Assembly: GCF_003724155.1 (NCBI RefSeq)
Contig: NZ_RJJQ01000001.1
Span: 186,001-250,000, forward strand
Length of the DNA stretch: 64,000 bases
From: Flexivirga caeni
Lineage (GTDB): Bacteria > Actinomycetota > Actinomycetes > Actinomycetales > Dermatophilaceae
Reading direction: 5' to 3'
In this document: piece by piece, positions 34,511 through 44,293 of the stretch
How the letters are laid out: the number at the start of each line of letters is the position of its first letter
Position numbering within the stretch: position 1 is the stretch's first letter
The notes under the pieces: model-generated
What the model was told of the DNA's origin: nothing
Seen by the model: the letters and a program-made list of their open reading frames with translations, nothing else
Database searches by the model: none
Made by a program: the position numbers and the translations under genes

Positions 34511-34861
34511 TCAGTCGCTGACCTGGTGGTCGGCGTGGAAGAGCGCCTCGGTCAGCAACGGCCGCATGTGCGCGCCACGCAACCGGTAGACGACCCGCCG
34601 CCCGTCCCGCTCACCCGTCACCAGGCCGGCGAGGCGCAGCTTGGCCAGGTGCTGGCTGGCGACCGTGGGCCGGCAGCCGGCGGCTTCGGCAAGGGTCGCC
34701 ACGTCGAGTTCGGCATCACGCAACGCCCAGAGCATGCGCACGCGGGTCGCGTCGGCGAGCAGGCCGAACGCGACCACGGCGGCGTCCACCTGTTCGGCGG
34801 TCAGCTCGTCACCGTGCGCGTCCGCATCGGCTGCCGTGCGCGCGGGCTTGGAGATCGCCAT
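34511..34861 (-). CDS. ArsR/SmtB-family metal-sensing repressor
   Basis: A 116-residue winged-helix regulator. VAFGLLADATRVRMLWALRDAELDVATLAEAAGCRPTVASQHLAKLRLAGLVTGERDGRRVVYRL is standard ArsR; the C-terminal HADHQ and N-terminal DADAHGDE could provide metal ligands. It is divergent from the CDF efflux pump, and a near-perfect palindrome covers the shared promoter, so it likely represses the pump until zinc, cobalt or a similar ion is in excess. Confidence 0.9.
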   Translation of the reverse strand: MAISKPARTAADADAHGDELTAEQVDAAVVAFGLLADATRVRMLWALRDAELDVATLAEAAGCRPTVASQHLAKLRLAGLVTGERDGRRVVYRLRGAHMRPLLTEALFHADHQVSD

Positions 34862-34883
34862 ACCCGTGACTATGGTTGATCAC

Positions 34884-34907
34884 ATACCTTCGCAATTGCG
34901 CAGGTAT
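34884..34907. promoter_or_regulatory. Operator palindrome of the ArsR/CDF pair
   Basis: A 24-base inverted repeat with arms ATACCT...AGGTAT around TCGCAATTGCGC; only one position pair departs from symmetry. It overlaps a -10-like TATAGAT just before the pump gene and lies 23 bases from the repressor start, the normal position for ArsR-type operators. Confidence 0.75.
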
Positions 34908-34948
34908 AGATAATGACAACGAACATCGATCGCGATAAGGGCGCCGCA

Positions 34949-35929
34949 ATGACCGACCATGCACCACTGTGCGGGGGCCAATCCTCGCGCTTGGGCGGCG
35001 ACCGGCACGACCACGGCTCAGGCCACGCCGGGCACTCCCACGGAGTCCGCGCCGATGCGGACCGGCGCTACCTGATCGGCGCGCTCGTGCTGCTCGCCGC
35101 ATTCATGGTCGGCGAGGTCATCGTCGCCTTCGCCTCCGGCTCGCTGGCGCTGCTCTCGGATGCCGGCCACATGCTCAGCGATGTGGGCGCGATCGCCGGA
35201 GCACTGTGGGCGATGCACCTGGCCGCCCAGCCCGCTCGTGGCCGGTGGACCTTCGGCTGGAAACGCGCCGAGATCCTCTCCGCAGCAGGCAACGGCATCA
35301 CGCTGCTCGTCGTGTCGGGCATCGTGGCATTCGAAGCGATTCGGCGGCTGATCCACCCGCCGAAGGTCGAAGGCGGTGCGCTGCTGGTCGTCGCACTCGT
35401 CGGCGTCGCCGTCAACATCGCCGCCGCCTGGCTGCTCGCGCGTGCCAACCGCAGCAGCCTCAACGTCGAAGGCGCCTACCAGCACATCCTCACCGACCTC
35501 TACGGCTTCATCGGCACCCTCGCCGCCGGCGTCCTCATCCTCCTGACCGGCTGGACCCGAGCCGACCCGATCGCCTCACTGATCGTCGTGGGTCTCATGC
35601 TGTATGCCGCCTGGGGCCTGCTGCGCGACAGCGGTCGCGTGCTGCTCGAAGGTGCGCCCAGCGAAGTCGATATCGACGACCTACGCTCGCATCTGCTGGA
35701 AACGGAGCACGTTCGCGCCGTCCACGACCTGCACGTGTGGACGGTCACCTCCGACCTCCCGGCGGTCTCGGCACACGTCGTCGTCGAAGACGAGTGTTTC
35801 GGGGACGGGCACACCCCGCAGCTGCTCGACGAATTGCAGTCCTGCCTGCACGGCCACTTCGACGTCGAACACTCCACGTTCCAGCTCGAACCCGCCAGTC
35901 ACGTCGCCCACGAGTCCGGCACGCACTGA
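34949..35929 (+). CDS. Cation diffusion facilitator (Zn/Co efflux)
   Basis: A 326-residue CDF transporter with a His-rich N-terminus (HDHGSGHAGHSHG), six membrane segments, the metal site HMLSD in SDAGHMLSDVGAIAGAL and a second HILTD in YQHILTDLYGFIGT, then a cytoplasmic domain (RAVHDLHVWTVTSDLPAVSAHVVV). This is the CzcD/ZitB type exporting Zn2+ or Co2+ against protons. I prefer the ATG at 34949 with AAGGG upstream, leaving the palindrome outside the gene; an ATG at 34913 would add 12 residues. Confidence 0.92.
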   Translation: MTDHAPLCGGQSSRLGGDRHDHGSGHAGHSHGVRADADRRYLIGALVLLAAFMVGEVIVAFASGSLALLSDAGHMLSDVGAIAGALWAMHLAAQPARGRWTFGWKRAEILSAAGNGITLLVVSGIVAFEAIRRLIHPPKVEGGALLVVALVGVAVNIAAAWLLARANRSSLNVEGAYQHILTDLYGFIGTLAAGVLILLTGWTRADPIASLIVVGLMLYAAWGLLRDSGRVLLEGAPSEVDIDDLRSHLLETEHVRAVHDLHVWTVTSDLPAVSAHVVVEDECFGDGHTPQLLDELQSCLHGHFDVEHSTFQLEPASHVAHESGTH

Positions 35930-36095
35930 GTCCTCTGTCTTCGCTCCTCGCGGGAGGGGTCGCGCGAATCGTCACTTCGTTCCTCCCCCGCGCCACCCCA
36001 CCCGGTCGTCGCTCCACCGCCGCCCGCCTGTCGCACGGTTGCCTTGCTCTCGGCTGTCACCTGAGTTCTTCGTCTTCGCTCCTTGCGGGAGGGGT
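35925..36095. repeat. Direct repeat pair in intergenic DNA
   Basis: Two copies of a roughly 35-base segment (core TCTTCGCTCC-T/C-GCGGGAGGGGT) begin at about 35925 and 36058, 133 bases apart, between the CDF gene and the acetyltransferase. Between them the DNA is pyrimidine-rich and has no credible gene. Confidence 0.6.
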
Positions 36096-36156
36096 GGCCG
36101 GCACCACCGTGGAAAACTGGTCGCGCTGCGTCGCCACCCGTGCTCGACTGACACCC

Positions 36157-36708
36157 ATGCATATTCGCCGTGAGCACCCGGACGACTTCGACGCCATCCA
36201 CGAAGTGGTCACGGCGGCCTTCGGCCGGTCCGGCCGGCAGCCCGACCACGGACCGCAGGTCGCGGCCCTGGTCCGCACTATCCGGGCCGACGACTGTTAC
36301 CGACCGGCCATGGCATTCGTCGCGATGGACGGACCCGAGATCGTCGGGCACACGATGGTCGACGGCTGCTGGGTCCGCAGCGCCTCGGGGGACCGATCGA
36401 TCGTCATGCTGTCCCCGCTCGCGGTCAAGCCCAGCCACCAGGGACGCGGCATCGGCACCGCGCTCGTCGCTGCAGCCGTCGCGGCAGCCGACCTAGGGGG
36501 CGAGCCACTCGTCGTGCTCGAAGGCAGCCCGAAGTATTACGGCGCAAGAGGTTTCGAGCCCGCCGGCGCACACGGCCTGACTCTGCCACTGCCTGGCTGG
36601 GCACCTGTCGAAGCTGCCCAGGTCAGACTGCTCGCGACATACGACCGGGCCGATGCGAGGTTGCGCGGTGAGGTGATCTACCCGGCACCGTTCGCGGACC
36701 TCGACTGA
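36157..36708 (+). CDS. GNAT-family N-acetyltransferase
   Basis: A 183-residue acetyltransferase. MHIRREHPDDFDAIHEVVTAAFG opens the fold, LSPLAVKPSHQGRGIGTALV is the acetyl-CoA-binding motif A (Q-x-x-G-x-G/A), and VVLEGSPKYYGARGFEPA the C-terminal tyrosine motif. The substrate is unknown. It is convergent with the lysyl-tRNA synthetase gene. Confidence 0.88.
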   Translation: MHIRREHPDDFDAIHEVVTAAFGRSGRQPDHGPQVAALVRTIRADDCYRPAMAFVAMDGPEIVGHTMVDGCWVRSASGDRSIVMLSPLAVKPSHQGRGIGTALVAAAVAAADLGGEPLVVLEGSPKYYGARGFEPAGAHGLTLPLPGWAPVEAAQVRLLATYDRADARLRGEVIYPAPFADLD

Positions 36709-36711
36709 TCG

Positions 36712-38454
36712 TCAGTCGCCGAGCAGCATCCGCACCCGGTCGGCGCCGATCGCGAGCAGCAGCGTCGGCAGCCGTGGGCCGGTGTCCTTGTCGACCAGCA
36801 GGTTGTAGAGGAGCTTGAAGAACTCCCGCTGCGCCGCGCCGAGCTCCTTGTCACCTTTCACGATCTGGTCCGCCGCCAGCCCGCGCTGCACCTTCGGCAC
36901 GCCGTAGACCTGGTGCGTCAGCCCGTCGAGCGACCAAGCGCCTTCGAGCGCCGGAAGCTGGCCGTCCTTGCCGTTCAGCAGGATCGCGAGCGCGTCGTGC
37001 TCTGCGTCCGTGAGCGACTCGAGGCGCGCGGCATCCGGTGCCGTCCGCACGACGGTGCGGTCTTCGTCGGCCATCTGGGTCGTGACCCAGTGTTCGACGC
37101 ACGTCAGCCGCGGGCGCAACTCGTCCAGCGACGTCACCGGGTCCTCGGCGTCAAGCGCACCGACGATGCGCAGCGTCTGCTCAGCATCCCCGGTGGTGAT
37201 GTCGACGATCGATGCCAGCGTCCGGTAGGACACCGGCCGCGGCGTGACCGCCAGCACACCGACCGCGGTCGACGTGGCGCGTGTGTATGCCGCGAGATCG
37301 CCCGGCTGTCCCTTGCCCGACGCGACCTTCGCGCCCAGTGAGTCCCACTCGTCATACATCCGCTCGACCTCGGCGTCGAAGGCGACGCTGAACGACGCAG
37401 CCGGCTTGCGACGCGCGTAGAGCCAGCGCAGCAGCTGTGGCTCCATGATCTGCAGCGCGTCGGCCGGCGTCGGCACCCCGCCCTTGGACGAGGACATCTT
37501 GGCCATTCCCTTGATGCCGACGAAGGCATACATCGGGCCGACCGGCCGCTCCCAGCCGAACATCGGCGCAAGCTCCTTGCCGACGACGTATGACGACCCG
37601 GGCGACTGGTGATCCACCCCGGACGGCTCGAAGGTGACCTTCTCGTAGGCCCAGCGCATCGGCCAGTCCACCTTCCAGACCAGCTTGCCGCGCCGGAAGG
37701 TGCGCAGGTCGACCGTCTCGGTGAACCCGCACCGGCAGGTGTAGGTCATCGCGGTGGTCGCGTCGTCATAGGCGGTGACGGTGGTGAAGTCGGTGCCGCA
37801 CTCGCTGCAGTAGGGCCTGTAGGGGTAATAGCCGCTCTCGCCGCGGCCGTCGTCCTCGGCTGCGGCACCGGACCCGGCCTCCGCCTCGGCTGCTGCGGCA
37901 GCCTCCTCTTCGGAGAGCTTCGGCGCCTTCTTCGCCTTCTTCGGACCCAGCGTGCGGTATTGATCGAGCACCTTGTCGATCTCGCTGCGCTGCGACATGG
38001 CGAAGAGGATCTGCTCGGTGTAGGCGCCGGAAAGGTACTGCCCGGTCTGGCTGATGCCGCGGTAGGTGATGCCGAGTTCGCCAAGGCTGCGTTCCAGCTG
38101 GTCACGGAAGTGCTCGGCCCAACTCGTGGCGGCCGACCCTGCCGGCGGCGGCACGTCGGTCAGCGGCTTGCCGATGTGCTGCTCCCAGGACTCGTCGACG
38201 CCGGGCACGTTCGGCACCTTCCGGAAGCGATCGAAGTCGTCCCAGCTGATCAGGTGCTCGACCTCGACCCCGCGGCGGCGCACCTCGTCGGCGACCAGGT
38301 GCGGCGTCATGACCTCGCGCAGGTTGCCGAGGTGGATCGGCCCCGAAGGTGAGATGCCCGAGGCGCACACGACCGTGGTCCCCTTGGCCTCCGCGTCAGC
38401 GATGGCTTCGTCGGCAAGTCGGGACACCCAGTCGTCACGTTGCTGATCGGTCAC
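36712..38454 (-). CDS. lysS: Lysyl-tRNA synthetase, class I
   Basis: A 580-residue enzyme charging tRNA-Lys. It has the class I signatures PIHLGN (residues 39-44) and KMSSSKG (from Lys319), not class II motifs. A Cys zinc knuckle (PYCSECGTDF...YTCRCGF) sits mid-protein. Residues about 175-210 form an Ala/Glu/Gly-rich insert that looks like a flexible linker. Class I LysRS is known from archaea and scattered bacteria, including some actinobacteria. It starts with GTG. Confidence 0.94.
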   Translation of the reverse strand: MTDQQRDDWVSRLADEAIADAEAKGTTVVCASGISPSGPIHLGNLREVMTPHLVADEVRRRGVEVEHLISWDDFDRFRKVPNVPGVDESWEQHIGKPLTDVPPPAGSAATSWAEHFRDQLERSLGELGITYRGISQTGQYLSGAYTEQILFAMSQRSEIDKVLDQYRTLGPKKAKKAPKLSEEEAAAAAEAEAGSGAAAEDDGRGESGYYPYRPYCSECGTDFTTVTAYDDATTAMTYTCRCGFTETVDLRTFRRGKLVWKVDWPMRWAYEKVTFEPSGVDHQSPGSSYVVGKELAPMFGWERPVGPMYAFVGIKGMAKMSSSKGGVPTPADALQIMEPQLLRWLYARRKPAASFSVAFDAEVERMYDEWDSLGAKVASGKGQPGDLAAYTRATSTAVGVLAVTPRPVSYRTLASIVDITTGDAEQTLRIVGALDAEDPVTSLDELRPRLTCVEHWVTTQMADEDRTVVRTAPDAARLESLTDAEHDALAILLNGKDGQLPALEGAWSLDGLTHQVYGVPKVQRGLAADQIVKGDKELGAAQREFFKLLYNLLVDKDTGPRLPTLLLAIGADRVRMLLGD

Positions 38455-38502
38455 AACCCGCTAGTTTACGGGCCGGGCTGTAGTGCTCTCGCCAGAGCCG
38501 GG

Positions 38503-38772
38503 TCAGCTGACCTGGATCGCCCAGTCGAGCAGGAAGAGACCGAAGAGCAGCAGCGGTATGGCGCCGGCCATCAGACAGCCCGCCTGCGTCGAGCGTCCGC
38601 CGCGCTCATCACCCTCCGGCAGCGCGGCAGCCTTGCGCCGCATGCGGAACCAGCCGACGACGCCGACGACCGCACCGCCGAGGAATGCCACCACGAGGAT
38701 CCACAGGGTGATCCGGAAGGCGAGCGGCGGCGTCTTGCCGCTCAGCGTGCGCGCTGCGAGCTCGGTCAGCAC
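38503..38772 (-). CDS. Small hypothetical membrane protein
   Basis: An 89-residue protein with two membrane segments (about 22-42 and 67-85) and a basic loop between them. It starts with GTG one base after the purA stop, so it is very probably co-transcribed with purA. Function unknown. Confidence 0.7.
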   Translation of the reverse strand: MLTELAARTLSGKTPPLAFRITLWILVVAFLGGAVVGVVGWFRMRRKAAALPEGDERGGRSTQAGCLMAGAIPLLLFGLFLLDWAIQVS

Positions 38773-38773
38773 C

Positions 38774-40087
<1,314 letters not shown>

Positions 40088-40121
40088 TTACGTTCTGTAT
40101 GTGACCTGACGGTGCCTCACG

Positions 40122-42578
40122 TTACCGGGCGGGGCGCAGCAGCTCCCGAACGGCCGCCGCCGACGGGGCGGCGAGCGCCTGCTCGGCCAGCGCCCGGGCG
40201 GCCGCGAGCGAGGTATGACGGACCGCCTGCTTCACCCCTGGCACCACCGGTCCGACCGCGCTGAGTTCGTGCACCCCGAGCCCGAGCAGCAACGACACCG
40301 CCTCGACCCGGCTGGCCAGATCACCGCACACGGCGACCGCGACCCCATCCGGGACATGATCGGCGACGTGTCGAATCAGTTGCAGCACAGCGGGATCCAG
40401 TCCGTCGGCGAGCTGACTGACACCGTCGTTGCCCCGGTCGGCGGCGAGCGTGTACTGCGTCAGGTCGTTGGTCCCGATGCTGACGAAATCGAGCCCTCGC
40501 GCCAGTTCGGCGATGCGGATGGCGGCAGCCGGCACCTCCACCATGATGCCGACCGGGATCGGATCGGCGCCGAGCTCCGCCCTGACTGCCGCCAGTCGTT
40601 CCAGCGCCCAGTCGACCTCGTCGCGCGTCGTGACCATCGGGAACATCACTCGCACCGGTGTCTGCTCCGCCGCGCCGCAAATGGCCCGCAACTGGTCGTC
40701 GAAGAGGTCGGGCACCTGTCGCATCAGCCGCAGACCGCGCACACCGAGCATCGGGTTCGCCTCGTCCGGACCGGGCAGGAACGCCAGCGGCTTGTCGCCA
40801 CCCACATCCCAGGTGCGAATGGTGATCTGCTGCCACTGCAGCCCGCTCGCAATGGCCAGGAACTCCGCTGCCTGCCTACCCAGCGAGGGTGCAGCGCTCT
40901 CGGCGCCGAAGACGATCTCGGTCCGCACCAGCCCCGAGCCTTCGGCTCCGGTCGTTCCAGCACCGATCGCGTCCCTCGCGCTGGTGATGTTGGCAGCGAC
41001 GCGCACGCGGACTCCGTCCGCAGTGACGGCCGGCTCGTGCGCTTGACCTTGTGCCTCGTCCGCCTCCGACTGCCGGGACTCGAGCAGGGCCCGGAGCCGA
41101 CTGGTCTCGTCGGCGTTCGGGCGAACCACGAGAAGCCTGCTGGCAGCGTCGAATCCGACGATGTCGCTGTCCGCGATCCCGGCTGCGGTGGCACCGCCGC
41201 CGGTGAAGATCGGGATACCCCGCGACCGTGCCACAATCACACCATGTCCGGTGCTGCCGCCACGGACTGTGACGACCCCGGCGACGGCGCCCGCGTCGAG
41301 GCCGGCCGCCGTCGCCGGGTCGAGCTCGTCAATGACCACGATCGCGCCTTCGGGGACCGCCTTCGATTGCGGCAGAGGGGCGTTCGGTCCCGCGACGAGG
41401 GTCTGCAGCACCTGGCGTAGCACCGCCCGCACGTCCTGCGCGCGCTCCCGCTGGTAATCGTCGGCGAGGGCCGCGAAATCCGTGGCGACGCCGCCGAGCA
41501 CCTCCTGCCAAGCGGTGGTAGCGGGGTCGCCGGACGCGATCCGGCCCGCGACGCCCGCCCGGATGGCGTCGTCATCCAGGAGCGCCAGGTGCGCGCCCAG
41601 GACGTCGCTCGCGAGCGGGTCGTCACCCTCTTGCCGGCGTATGGCGTCGGCCACTCGCGCCGCCGCTTCGTCCGATCGCGTGAGTTCCTCACCCGGCGAA
41701 CGCGATTGGTAACCCTCAACATTCACCTCATCCCGGACCACGTGCGCAGGCCCGATCGCGACGTCGAGACCGGATCCTCGCGAGAAACCCGTGGCCGTCC
41801 CGCGCACTGCGGCCGGCGATGTCGACGCCGCCTGCGCAGGAGCCTCTGGGGCGAAGTCGCGAGCGGCGAGCACCTCCACCGCGGCGAGCACCTCGCGCGC
41901 CTGCGGCCCCTCGGCCGACACCCGCAGGCGCGTGCCGCGTCCGGCATCCAGCGTCGCGAGCTTGCTGAGACTGGTCCCGGACACGGGAGCGGTGCCCGCG
42001 TCCAGGTTGGCGACCGTGACCTGCGCATCGAAGGAACGCACCAGCGCCACGAGTGCCGCCGCCGGGCGCGCGTGCAGCCCGTGCGGTTCGTCAACGACGA
42101 CGTCGACGAACCGGGCCGGTCGGTCAGCCGGCGACGAGGGAGCAGGCGCGTCGTCATCTTCGCCGTCGTCGTTGTCCGCGAGATGCGCCTGCTTCGCGGC
42201 CAACCCCTCCTCCGCCTCAGCCGCAACCTCAGCCAGGTCCGCCCCGCCCGCAGCCGCCACCACGGCCGGCACGATGCCCTCGACGAGCGGTGCAGGCGAG
42301 ATCGTGACGCGCTCCGCGAGCTCGGGATCGACCAGCTCACAGGCGAGTTCGGCGCTCAGCACCGAGCTGCCGATGTCGACGAGCACCAGCACACCGTCCG
42401 TGTCCGCGGCGACGTGTTCGATCGCGGAGGCGACCTCGGTGGCGTCGGTGCCGAAGGTGGTCTCGTCCAGCCCGGCAGCCACCGCGAGCGGAGGCGGAGT
42501 GGCGGCCATCTCGCGGGCGAGCGCCACGACTGCCTCGCCGAGCGCGCGGCTGTGGGAGACGACGACGATGCCGATCAT
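40122..42578 (-). CDS. dhaM: Dihydroxyacetone kinase phosphotransfer protein DhaM fused to HPr and enzyme I
   Basis: An 818-residue fusion. Residues 1-130 are the EIIA(Dha)-like domain with active His9 (VVSHSRALGEAV). An acidic linker leads to HPr at about 157-240 with His169 (PHGLHARPAAA) and a serine-site region. The remainder is a complete enzyme I with the phospho-His445 (GGSTGHGVIVAR) and a PEP-binding barrel (VGGDKPLAFLP, MFPMVTTRDEV, GTNDLTQYTLAADRGN, VCGDLAS). It moves phosphate from PEP to DhaL-ADP, so the Dha system may not need separate general PTS proteins. Third gene of dhaK-dhaL-dhaM. Confidence 0.93.
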   Translation of the reverse strand: MIGIVVVSHSRALGEAVVALAREMAATPPPLAVAAGLDETTFGTDATEVASAIEHVAADTDGVLVLVDIGSSVLSAELACELVDPELAERVTISPAPLVEGIVPAVVAAAGGADLAEVAAEAEEGLAAKQAHLADNDDGEDDDAPAPSSPADRPARFVDVVVDEPHGLHARPAAALVALVRSFDAQVTVANLDAGTAPVSGTSLSKLATLDAGRGTRLRVSAEGPQAREVLAAVEVLAARDFAPEAPAQAASTSPAAVRGTATGFSRGSGLDVAIGPAHVVRDEVNVEGYQSRSPGEELTRSDEAAARVADAIRRQEGDDPLASDVLGAHLALLDDDAIRAGVAGRIASGDPATTAWQEVLGGVATDFAALADDYQRERAQDVRAVLRQVLQTLVAGPNAPLPQSKAVPEGAIVVIDELDPATAAGLDAGAVAGVVTVRGGSTGHGVIVARSRGIPIFTGGGATAAGIADSDIVGFDAASRLLVVRPNADETSRLRALLESRQSEADEAQGQAHEPAVTADGVRVRVAANITSARDAIGAGTTGAEGSGLVRTEIVFGAESAAPSLGRQAAEFLAIASGLQWQQITIRTWDVGGDKPLAFLPGPDEANPMLGVRGLRLMRQVPDLFDDQLRAICGAAEQTPVRVMFPMVTTRDEVDWALERLAAVRAELGADPIPVGIMVEVPAAAIRIAELARGLDFVSIGTNDLTQYTLAADRGNDGVSQLADGLDPAVLQLIRHVADHVPDGVAVAVCGDLASRVEAVSLLLGLGVHELSAVGPVVPGVKQAVRHTSLAAARALAEQALAAPSAAAVRELLRPAR

Positions 42579-42593
42579 GGCCGGGCGCCCACC

Positions 42594-43220
42594 TCACCCA
42601 AGGGTCTCGGCCGCCGTCTCGAGCAGCAGCACCGTGGAGGTGGCACCGGGGTCCTGGTGACCTGCGCTGCGCTCGCCCAGGTAGCTTGCCCGCCCCCTGT
42701 GCGCAACCAGTGGCGTCGCGCTGTCCCGGCCCTGGGCGGCAGCCTCAGCCGCCGCCGTCAGCGCGGCACCGACACCGGATGATGCCGCGGCGTCATACGC
42801 CTCGACGGCGGGCACCCAGGCATCGAGCATCGTCTTGTCACCGACCGCGGCCTTGCCGCGCTGGACGATGCCGTCCACGCCCGCGTGCAGCGCGACCCCG
42901 AGCCCCTCGGCGTCCACCGGTCCGGCGCCCAGCTTGCCCCCGAACCGCAGGAAGAAGGTGCCGTAGAGCGGGCCGCTCGCACCGCCCACCGAACTGACCA
43001 ATGTCATCCCGACCTTCTTGAACAGGTCTGCGGGAGAAGTGAATTCGCCAACATCGAGCGCATCGACCACTGCCGTCATACCCCGGTCCATGTTGCTGCC
43101 GTGATCGGCGTCGCCGATGGCCGAGTCCAGCTCGGTGAGCAGCGGCGCGTTGTCGTGTATGACGCCGGCGTACCGCCGCATCCAGTCGCTGAACTGGTCA
43201 AGGTCAACCGTGTCCCCCAT
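42594..43220 (-). CDS. dhaL: Dihydroxyacetone kinase ADP-binding subunit
   Basis: A 208-residue DhaL, which keeps ADP bound and is re-phosphorylated by DhaM. LLTELDSAIGDADHGSNMDRGM has the Asp residues that coordinate two Mg2+ ions, and VGGASGPLYGTFFLRF and DKTMLDAWVPAVEAY complete the signature. ATG at 43220 lies two bases after the dhaK stop; dhaM follows 15 bases later. Confidence 0.95.
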   Translation of the reverse strand: MGDTVDLDQFSDWMRRYAGVIHDNAPLLTELDSAIGDADHGSNMDRGMTAVVDALDVGEFTSPADLFKKVGMTLVSSVGGASGPLYGTFFLRFGGKLGAGPVDAEGLGVALHAGVDGIVQRGKAAVGDKTMLDAWVPAVEAYDAAASSGVGAALTAAAEAAAQGRDSATPLVAHRGRASYLGERSAGHQDPGATSTVLLLETAAETLG

Positions 43221-43222
43221 CG

Positions 43223-44227
43223 CTACGCTCCCCACCGGAGGCCGGGCGTGTTGACCGGGGCATCCCACAGGTCGACGAACTCGTCGTCGGCCTTGACCAG
43301 GGTGACGGAACATCCCGCCATCTCCAGCGAGGTGATGTAGTTGCCGACCAGACACCGGGCGATGCCGATGCCTGCCTGCTCCAGCAGGCGGTGCACTTCG
43401 CCATACATGAGGTAGAGCTCGATGAGCGGCGTGCCGCCCATTCCGTTGACCATGGCAATCACCGAATCACCTGTGCCATAAGGCAAGTCGGTCAGGATCG
43501 GATCGACCAGCAGTTGCGCCGCCTCGCGCGCGGATGCCAGGGGCACCCGCTTGCGCCCGGGCTCGCCGTGGATGCCGATGCCGAGCTCCATCTCGTCCTC
43601 GCCCAGCTCGAAGGTCGGCTTGCCGGCCGCGGGCACCGTGCACGAGGTGAGCGCCAGGCCCATGCTGCGACCCGCCGCGTTGACCCGATCCGCCAGCGCG
43701 GCGACCTCGTCCAGGGACCTGCCGCTCTCGGCGGCAGCGCCGACCAGCTTCTCCAGGATCACCGTGGTCCCGACTCCGCGCCGACCGGCGGTGTAGAGGC
43801 TGTCCTGCACGGCCACGTCGTCGTCGACGACGACTGATCGGACTTCGACAGCGCTCTCCGCGGCCGCGAGCTCGGCTGCCATCTCGAAATTCATTACATC
43901 GCCGGTGTAGTTCTTCACGATGTGCAGCACCCCAGCTCCGCCGTCGACCTCGGTCGTCGCGGCGAGCAGCTGGTCCGGCACCGGCGAGGTGAAGACCTCG
44001 CCGCAGCACGCGGCATCCAGCATGCCGGGTCCGACATAGCCGCCGTGCAGCGGTTCGTGCCCGGAGCCACCGCCGGAGATGAGCCCGACCTTGCCCTGCC
44101 GCGGGGCGTCCTTGCGATAGATCACCTTGTGCTCGTAATCAATTCGCAGGCGGTCGCCATGAGCTGCCTCCATCCCCACGAGTGCTTCAGCTACGACGTC
44201 GGCCGGATCGTTGATCAACTTCTTCAT
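43223..44227 (-). CDS. dhaK: Dihydroxyacetone kinase substrate-binding subunit
   Basis: A 334-residue DhaK. The hemiaminal-forming histidine is His220 in [41 protein letters not shown] and [16 protein letters not shown] are the other conserved blocks. ATG 44227 has a GAAGG Shine-Dalgarno. First gene of the operon, just downstream of the LuxR-type regulator on the same strand. Product DHAP enters glycolysis. Confidence 0.95.
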   Translation of the reverse strand: MKKLINDPADVVAEALVGMEAAHGDRLRIDYEHKVIYRKDAPRQGKVGLISGGGSGHEPLHGGYVGPGMLDAACCGEVFTSPVPDQLLAATTEVDGGAGVLHIVKNYTGDVMNFEMAAELAAAESAVEVRSVVVDDDVAVQDSLYTAGRRGVGTTVILEKLVGAAAESGRSLDEVAALADRVNAAGRSMGLALTSCTVPAAGKPTFELGEDEMELGIGIHGEPGRKRVPLASAREAAQLLVDPILTDLPYGTGDSVIAMVNGMGGTPLIELYLMYGEVHRLLEQAGIGIARCLVGNYITSLEMAGCSVTLVKADDEFVDLWDAPVNTPGLRWGA

Positions 44228-44293
44228 GCCTTCATCGGACCACTCTTCACGGCGGCCGACAAGCGAATCGGCTGATACCACCGTTGCCGCTCG

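Noticed and set aside
36712-38454. Class I LysRS as evidence of archaeal gene transfer
   Set aside because: Class I LysRS is already known in several actinobacteria, so its presence is not unusual.
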